From NCBI GenBank assembly GCA_029465975.1, contig CM055730.1, forward strand, positions 23,806,344-23,870,343: 64,000 bases of DNA. Direction: 5' to 3'. The translations under genes and the position numbers were made by a program. The DNA is from Dallia pectoralis (lineage: Eukaryota > Chordata > Actinopteri > Esociformes > Umbridae). Below the pieces are notes generated by a model. That model had not been told where the DNA came from, searched no databases, and saw nothing but the letters and a program-made list of their open reading frames with translations. Shown here one piece after another: positions 35,501 to 44,500 of this stretch; position 1 is the stretch's first letter; each line of letters begins with the position of its first letter.

Positions 35501-38500
35501 GAGTGTCATTTAATTTTTGTATAATAATATTGCCTGTCCTAGGTCAGTTAGGATCACCACATTACTTTAAGAATGAAAAATGCCAGACATTTTTTAGATA
35601 ATTTTTTTAATTACGATTTAATTTCTTTATTCACATTCCCACTGGGTCAAAGTTACACTCAATTAGTATTTGGTAGCAATGCTTTTAAATGGTCTAACCT
35701 GGGTAAAATCTTTCAAGTAGCCTTCTACAAGCTTCCTACAATAAGTTGTGTGAATTTTGGCCCATTCCTCCAGACAGAACTGGTGTATCTGAGACAGGTT
35801 TGTAGGCCTCCTTGCTTCTGCTCACGGATCTTCTGTAGCATTGAGGTTGGGGCTTTGTGATGGCCATACAATTTCTTGACTTTAAGCCACAACTACCTAG
35901 TCCTTATGCCCTAGCTTTTACTTCCTGACTAATGTATTGAGATATTCATTATCTCTACATAATTATCTTTCCTCATGATGCCATCTATTTTGTAATGTGC
36001 GCCAGTCCCATCTGCAGTAAAGCACCCCCACAACATGATGCTGCCATCCTCTTGCCTCATGGTTGGGAGAGTGTTCTTTGGCTTGCAAACCACCTTCCCC
36101 TTTTTCCTCTAAAAAATGGCCAAACAGTTCTATTTTTGTTTCATCAGACTAGAGAAAAATTCTCCAAAAAGAATGATCCTTGTCCCTATGTGCAATTGAA
36201 AACAATATTCTGGCTTTTTCATGGCATTTTTCATCTTCCTTCCTGGGCAGCATTTCAGGTTATGTCGATACAGAACTTGTTCAAGTATGGATATATATAT
36301 ACATTTGTAACTATTTCTACCAGCATCTTCACAAGATTGTTTGCTGATGTTATATGATTGATCTGCAGTTTTTAAGTATTAGAACACAGCACTGGTGGTT
36401 GCTGATAATGGGCCTCTGTACGCCTATGTTGATCTTCCTTAAAAAATCCAAAGTTGAATATGAATCAATAAATGTTCACAGGGTATTAATTATATGAATT
36501 TTGTTGTCTTGAATGCGTAGTGTTACATTGACGATCTAGCATTCGGGGCATTCTAAACGTTTTTTTTCCTACACCAGGAAGATATTTAACACCAACTACG
36601 AAAGGCATATACACAATGCTTACAATGTCTACAAATAAATTGTTTATCTTCAAAAAACCAAGACATTTCTAATTGACCCTAAGCTTTTAGAATCACTCTT
36701 TAAAAAAGTATTTTTTTACAATTGTGTTTTTCATCTTCACAACAGGTTTACTTGTATTTCTGGGAACCTTGCTAATGACTAACGGCTCCATCAATGCATC
36801 TCGTATCCTACACACCCAGCTTCTCAAAAACATCCTGCGTGTTCCTATGGTTTTCTTTGACACCACTCCATCTGGCAGGGTTGTCAACCGCTTTGCCAAG
36901 GTACTGGGGACGGCCCTACAGCTAGACTGTTCATTAGGCAATTATAACTCACTCACATACATTTTAAAACACTATCCATAAATGTGCAAAAACAAACACA
37001 GGCCTTTCATATTTCATATACCGTTGACCTTGTTATTGATGTGATTTTGTGATTATTACTCTTTTTTCCATAGGACATATTCACTGTGGATGAGGCCATT
37101 CCCCAATCATTTCGTTCCTGGGTCACATGTTTTCTTGGTGTGCTTGGAACGCTTTTTGTCATCTGCTTGGCCACACCCATTTTTACTGCCATCATCATCC
37201 CTCTTGCTGTGATCTACTACTTTGTGCAGGTATACAAACTAACAAGAGTGGAAAAAGAGTGAGAAATGTTCAACATATTGTCAGGTTCGCTCTTATTTGC
37301 AGGAATGCAGGACACATTCACAGAGGTTCAGACCAAGCAATCTCTTTAATACTAACTAGGACTTGGAACACAAGCAATTACAATGAAAGCAACAAACCAA
37401 AGCACTCACCACAAAAAAAGCTGACATCAACAATGAACCAACAAGAACTGACACAAAAGGACCAAACTAACTACAAGAACTATTTAGGGTAAACTAGACA
37501 CAGGGGAGGGGAAAACACGGGTGTAACAAATCAAATGACTACAGAAAAAATACAATACAAGACCAGATATGACACATATCATGACACCATCATGACACAT
37601 ATACTCTGTAGATGACTTACCGTTAAAGTGGATTGACAACAGAGGAAAAATATCATCAAGGCCAGTTGTTTATTAAAAACTTTGATGGCTATTACATTAC
37701 TGTTCAAAAGTTTTGGGGTCACATTTTTAAAAATAAATTTTTTTGTCCACCAACCAAACATCAATTTGATTAGAAATACATTATAGGCATTTTTAATGTT
37801 GTAAATGACTAATGTAGCTGGAAAATGCAGATGTTTTTATTGTTTATTTACATTGGTTTACAGAGGCTCATTATTGGCAACCATAAGTCCTAAGTTCCAA
37901 TGGCAGGTTGTGTTTTGTTAATCCTTTATTTTATCAAGGAAATTATGTTAATCTGTTGTGCTGATTAAGGAAGCAATAAAACTGACCTAGTTCAGTATGT
38001 GGAGCAGCATAAATGTTGGGTTTGATTACAGGCTCAAAATGTCCAGAAACAAAAAACTTTCTCCTGAAACAGACTATCCTTGTTCTGAGAAATTTTGGAT
38101 TTTCCTGGTGATAAGTTGTCATCAAACTGAAGATCTCGGACAATGATGTGTACTACTCCTTCACAGAACAACGACAATTGGCTGTGACCAGAATAGAAAC
38201 AGGAGTGGGCGGCCCCGGCGCACAAATGAGCAAGGGGACAAATCCATTAGATTCTGGAGGCAATGTGATGGTCTGGGGGTGCTTGGTGGTGGTACAGTCG
38301 GAGCTTTGCCATGGGTAACTTGGATGTTGAAGTAACTGGGATCTCTAAGTGACCCCAAACCATTGAACAGTAGTGGATATTCTGGATCTGTGGCCAAAAA
38401 ATATATCCTTCTGGATAATAAGTTTTTTTTAAACACGCCATGGAAAACCACCATATATTTGTAGTATTTTGAAATAGTCACTTACCTCTAAGGTTTATAC

Positions 38501-41500
38501 AAATATTTGGGACTGAGACGAATGGGTGAGAGACAGGGGGAGAGAATATTGCAACGAGGTAAAAAAAGAAAGGAATGAAGAGAGCGGAAGAGATAGGTGG
38601 AGGATGGGGAGTGTCCTTGTTTATTAACATTGTTACCTCAGAATAGGATTGGTTATAAAAATATCTTTGTCCTTTTAGCGTTTCTACGTGGCGACCACAC
38701 GGCAGCTGCGTCGTCTGGACTCAGTTTCTCGCTCTCCAATCTACTCTCACTTCGGAGAAACTGTATCCGGACTGTCTGTCATCCGGGCCTATGGGCACCA
38801 AGACCGCTTCCTCAAACACAACGAAAAAGTCATTGATGAAAACCTGAAGTCTGTCTATCCCTGGATAGTGTCGAACAGGTTAGATACGCACATACTATCG
38901 ATAATATTGTTTTATTCATCGTAACAACAACAAAAAACACTAGATAATGTGATATATTTATGTGAATTTGGGATGTTAGGTCTGTCTTTCTGTAATGCTT
39001 GTCGGTCTGTCCTGCAGATGGCTGGCGATCCGTCTAGAGTTCCTGGGTAACCTGGTAGTGTTCTTCTCTGCTTTGCTGGCTGTCATCTCTCGGGACACTC
39101 TGGATAGTGGCCTGGTCGGTCTCTCCATCTCGTATGCCCTGAACGTATGTAAACCCCAACTTTCAACGTAATAATAATTATACATTATACTTATAAAGCA
39201 CTTTTGTGGAACCCAAAGAGGCTTTACATTTGATACAGAACCAACAACATCTTAAGAGAGTGATTGGACAATACATTGCCGACTGAAAACAAAAGGACAT
39301 GACCCTCGAACGAAAGGCAATGGCTTGTCTGAACAGATGAAGCTTGAGGCAGTGGATGAAAATGGTAACAGATTCAGAGTCACAGATTGATTACGGAAGT
39401 GAGTTCCACAGCCTTGGAGCAGCCCCAGAGAAAGCCCTGTCTCCAAAGCTCTGTAGCTTGGACCGGGGGTTGATGAGGTGCCCAGAAGTCGAAGAGCGCA
39501 GTGACGTGGGTTGGTATTGGGAAATAAGATTAGATGGGGAATGGTGAAGCAAGCTGATGGAGGGCTTTATTGGTGAGCAAAATAATTTTATAGTCAATGT
39601 GCTGAGGGGAGCCAGTGACGTTCCTGGAGGATAGGGATGATGGGCTTCCATTTGTGTGAGTGAGGAGTGAGGAGCTGAGTTTTGGACCATTTGTAGCTAA
39701 TGGAGAGATGAAGAGCTGATACCGGAAAAAGAAGAGAGTTGCAATAGTGAAGGCGGGAGCAGATGAATGCATGTATCAAGGTTTCAGCTGCAGTACGGGA
39801 GAGGGAGGCTTTTGGCTTGGCATTATTGCGGAGGTGTCAGAATGCGTATTTGACAGTCTGTTTTAAGTGTTGTTTAAACCTGAGGGAGGACTCCAGGATG
39901 ATGCCTAGGTAACGTGCGTGGGGAGAAGGAGAACCAACGGTGTCATCATTTTGCACAGCTGAAAACAGGTGCTGATTAAAGAAGCAATAAAGTTGGCCTT
40001 TTGAGTGGTTGAGTATCTGGAGACTCAGCGTTTCTGGGTTTGATTTGCAGGTTTAGCCTTGATGTCATTGTTGAGGCGGTAAAGATGCAACCTTCCGCCT
40101 GGCTACTTTTAAGAACTGTTTAAGAATGTTGTATTTGGGAAAGCTGTTCACACAGTTAATGTAATGACAACAAGTTGATGACAGAGTGGTAATGACCTGC
40201 ACCCCTACCTGTAGGTGACTCAGACCCTCAACTGGCTGGTGAGGATGACTTCAGAACTGGAGACCAACATTATTGCTGTGGAGAGAATCAGCGAATACAC
40301 CGAGTTAGAGAATGAGGTGTGTAAATATATAGAAGTGTGTCTCTCTCCACTTTGACATTTCTATTTTGGTAATTTAGCTAATGCTATTATCCTGGGCGAT
40401 GACCAGTCACAGCATTTAAGATAAGAAAAACAAGTCAAATGTCTTCAATATAGCAAGAACGTTTATCAATAAATGTCTCAAGCAATGCTAATGCTATTAA
40501 AACAATTGCCAAGCATTACATAGTGTTATGTCAGGTAATTAAATCTGTTGTGTTCTTCCGTTTGATATGAAGCGCATGTATGACCAGGGGTGGTTTAAGG
40601 CTGACAAGTAATGAAAGTTCCATGCCAGCAGAAGTATTTTTCTTACAATTTTATTTCATGCTTGTATCAAGCTTTACTATGTAGAGAACTGTTGCACCAA
40701 AATAGTTATACTACGGTAGCTACAAGCCAAATAACCCACATTTGGCAATATACAACACCACAATTGCCCTCAGCATTTCAACTCTTCTGAACAAAATTCA
40801 GTTAAAGCCACTTCTAATTCTCATTAACATGGTAGTCTAGCTAAAGTATCTGTGCTATCCAAGATTTGGAATTAACCAATTTTATAGATCCATAATGTTA
40901 GATTAATGTATAGAGATGTATAAGCAAAAAATATTGTGGTCAATTTCAGTTGCATTAAAAAATAAAGAATGTTCTGGGTTTCTTTTGATACAGCTGTCCG
41001 TGTTTCCGAGTTGATATGTTTAAAGAAGGTAAAATTCTATGTTAAATGTGTGTGCACAGGCAGACTGGGTTTCAGGGAAACGTCCATCAGAGAAGTGGCC
41101 AGAAGCTGGAAGGCTGAGGTTTGAGAACTACAAGGTTCGCTACCGACCTGAGCTGGAACTAGTGCTGCATGGGATTACCTGTGACATCGAAAGTACTGAA
41201 AAGGTGGGTATGAGACACTACCGGGTCGAGCCATTCACATACAGGTTTTTATTTCACATACACTACCAACCAAAGGTTTTGGGTCACTTAGACCCAGCAA
41301 AAAGCATTGTCAATTTCAACAGTAAAAAAATGACTGCTGTTGCTGGTCTTCTACACAGAGTTGCAACGAAAAAGCCATGTCTTAAACTGGCCAATAACAA
41401 GAAAAGATTAGAAAGAGCTAAATAACTCAGACACTGGACAGACGAAGATCGGAAACAAGTGTTCGGATCACAAAGAACATTGGTGAGATGCAGACCAAAT

Positions 41501-44500
41501 GAAAACGTGCTTGACAATATCTGTCAAGCATGGTGAAGGCAATGTGATGGTCTGGGGGTGCTTTGGTGGTGGTAAAGTGGGAGAAGTATACAGGGAAAAG
41601 GGTTCATGAAGAAGGAAGACTATAATTCCATTTATTAATTTATAATTCAATCAGAAACAGAATCCGGTTTATTGGCCAAGTCTGTTAACACACATCTGGG
41701 ATGTTTTGGTCTCTAGAACGTTGCCATCTGCCAGAGGGGAGAGTTCTGATTCGTCTGTTACCCGGATGTCTAAAACTGCAATGTGAAAAGTCTTTCGTTC
41801 TGTCCAGCAGCTTGGCAGTTAACCTTTTACTATTCCCAAAATTTTCTCTGGATGTGAGTGACTGCTAAAATGTTAACTGCATGACAGGAAGGAAATGGCT
41901 TAGGAATGTTAAAGTGAGAACAATAACTTCAAAAAGCCAGAGAGTTCAGTGTCTTTGACTGAGAAGACCAAGGATGCATGAACTACATGGTGATAAGAAA
42001 GGATACACAAAACTAATCTTTTCGCAACAGGCACTAATGAACTACTGAAGAAAACGAAACAATGGCTTAAAAAAGCCATTGAAATAACAAGTGATATTTT
42101 GTGTATTTAGTCTCTTCATTTTAGGAAGCATCCCAGAATTTCCTCCTGCTCTGCAGGAAAGGTCAAGTGGCCAAAATGAATCCTAATAGAACATTCCTAA
42201 ACTGCATGTATTTAACGTATATAAATACAGGAGAAGAGCCAGGTGCAAGATGCAATCCCTAGTTTCTTTATCACTGTTTGCCGGAAACAAACAGCGTTTT
42301 AAACTAAATACAGCGATCTCCTGATAACCACACTGGATCAACTGGAAATGAACAAGCTCTTTACTGAAGGTGTAATTTGGCAAAGCACATAACACGCATT
42401 TTAAGAACTGCGTAACTGCGTAAGGCCAGACAGTCCTGCTTGTACAGGGAGTAGAAGAGAGGACTGAGTACGCAGCCCTGGCTGGTTCCGGTCCACTGGT
42501 CAGTGCAGAGGAGGTGATGTTGCCCATTCACACCACAAAGGCATTGCATAGTAACAAACTTAGCAGGCTCAACAGTAGCTGTAGTCCATAAACAGCATCC
42601 TCATGTACAGTATCTCACAAAAATTAGTACATCCCTCACATTTTGTCAATATTTGATTAATGTCTGAACCGCTGGCAACAAAAGTGAGTACACCCCTAAG
42701 TGAAAATGTCCAAATTGGGCCAAATAATTTTCCCCACCCCGGTGTCATGTGGCTCGTTAGTGTTACGAGGTCTCTGGTGTGAATATGGAGGAAGTGTGTT
42801 AAATTTGGTGTTATCTCACACTCATACTGGTCACTGGAGGTTCAACATGGCACCTAATGACAAATAACTCTCTGAATCTAAAAAAGGGAAGAATTCTAAT
42901 AAAGAATTGCCATAAAGATGGCCTAGACTATATATAAGAAGATTGCCAAGACCCTAAAACTAAGCTGCAGCACGGTGGCCAAGACCATAAGGGGTTTAAA
43001 AGGACAGGGCAGTATTCTAACATGATAACGACACCAAACACACCTCCAAGATGACCACTACCTTGCTAAAGAAGCTGAGGGTAAAGGTGATGGACTGCCC
43101 AGCCCAAGTCTCCAGACTTAAACCCTCATGAGCATCTGTGGGGCATCCTCAAATGGAAAGTGGAGGAGAGCGAGGTCTCAAATCCACCAGCTCTGTGATG
43201 TCGTCATGGAGGAGTGGGAGAGGACTTAAGGCAGTGCTGGAATATAATAGTTGCCACACAAAATAGACACTTTGGGCCCAATTTGGACATTTTCACGTGT
43301 ACTCACTTTTGTTGCCAGCAATTTAGACATTTATGGCCGTGTGTTCAGTTATTTTGGCAACAAATGTACACTGTTATACAAGCAGTACACTCACTACATT
43401 ACATTGTAGCAAAGTGTCATTTCTTCTGTGTTGTCACATGAAGATATGATCAAATATTTACAAAATGGGAAATACTGTATGTGTTACCCTTTTCCAGCTA
43501 GGAGTGGGCATTGTTTGTCGCCAGGCTGAGTGCATCGACCGTTGATATATTTGGGCAGTATGCAAATTAAATGTTATCAAAAGCGGTCCAAGGTGTCAGA
43601 AAGAATGGAACAGATTTCTGACTAATCGCTTAAAGCACTTCATGCTGAAGGAGGTTTATGGAGCCAAGTTGAGCTCAAATGTATTGAACGTAAGAAAATC
43701 GAGTTGAACAAAACATATTTTCTTGTATGAAAAAAATAAACTCAATCGTATGGAAAAAAATATTCAAACGTAGTTAACATTCATGACGTTCATTCTTTCG
43801 TTCAATGTTAACATTTCTTGGTTCAAACATGTTTTTTTCACGTTCGCTTTTTGTTCCTTCGATTACAGTTTCTTCCCACCTTCGTTCGAGTCAGATTTTC
43901 TTTTGAACAAGTTTTGAGCCTCTTGGATGGAGGGCGGGCTTAGGGCGGCACTATGTACCTAATTTACATAATCTACACCCAGGTAAATCGTGGTGATGAT
44001 CAATAAACAGGAGTAAATACAATCATGGCGGACTCACGGATCGTCAGGTCTATCAGCGCACAGTCTTTTATTTTGCTAATTAATTGCTTTTGAGATTAAT
44101 TTAATATATAGTTTTTTACATGCACAATCAATATTGTGAAACAGTAGCTAGCTATTGAGGTGTTACGAAAAGTAAGTAGCTAATAATGTATTATAGAGTA
44201 ACTGATTAATCACAAAAAACCGAGACACATGTTTAATAATACAAAATCAGCAAAATATTTTTTTTATATTTAACTCCAGACCGAGACGCCATTTCTACAC
44301 CTTTGCGAAAAATATTCCTTCTTTCTCTTTTAGCGAATATATATGTTATGATTATGTTAATTAGGAACAGAGCCCGCCCTCTACGCCAAAAGAGACTCAA
44401 AACTTGTTCAAAATAAAAGGTGACTCGAACGAAGGTCGGAAGAAACTTTAATCGAAGGAACAAGAAGCAAACATAAAAAAAACATGTTTGAACCAAGAAT

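Noticed and set aside
44025..44093. Short ATG frame MADSRIVRSISAQSFILLINCF as a captured exon
   Set aside because: Only 22 codons, no homologue recognised and no donor site; kept only as a remark under the long-inverted-repeat element.
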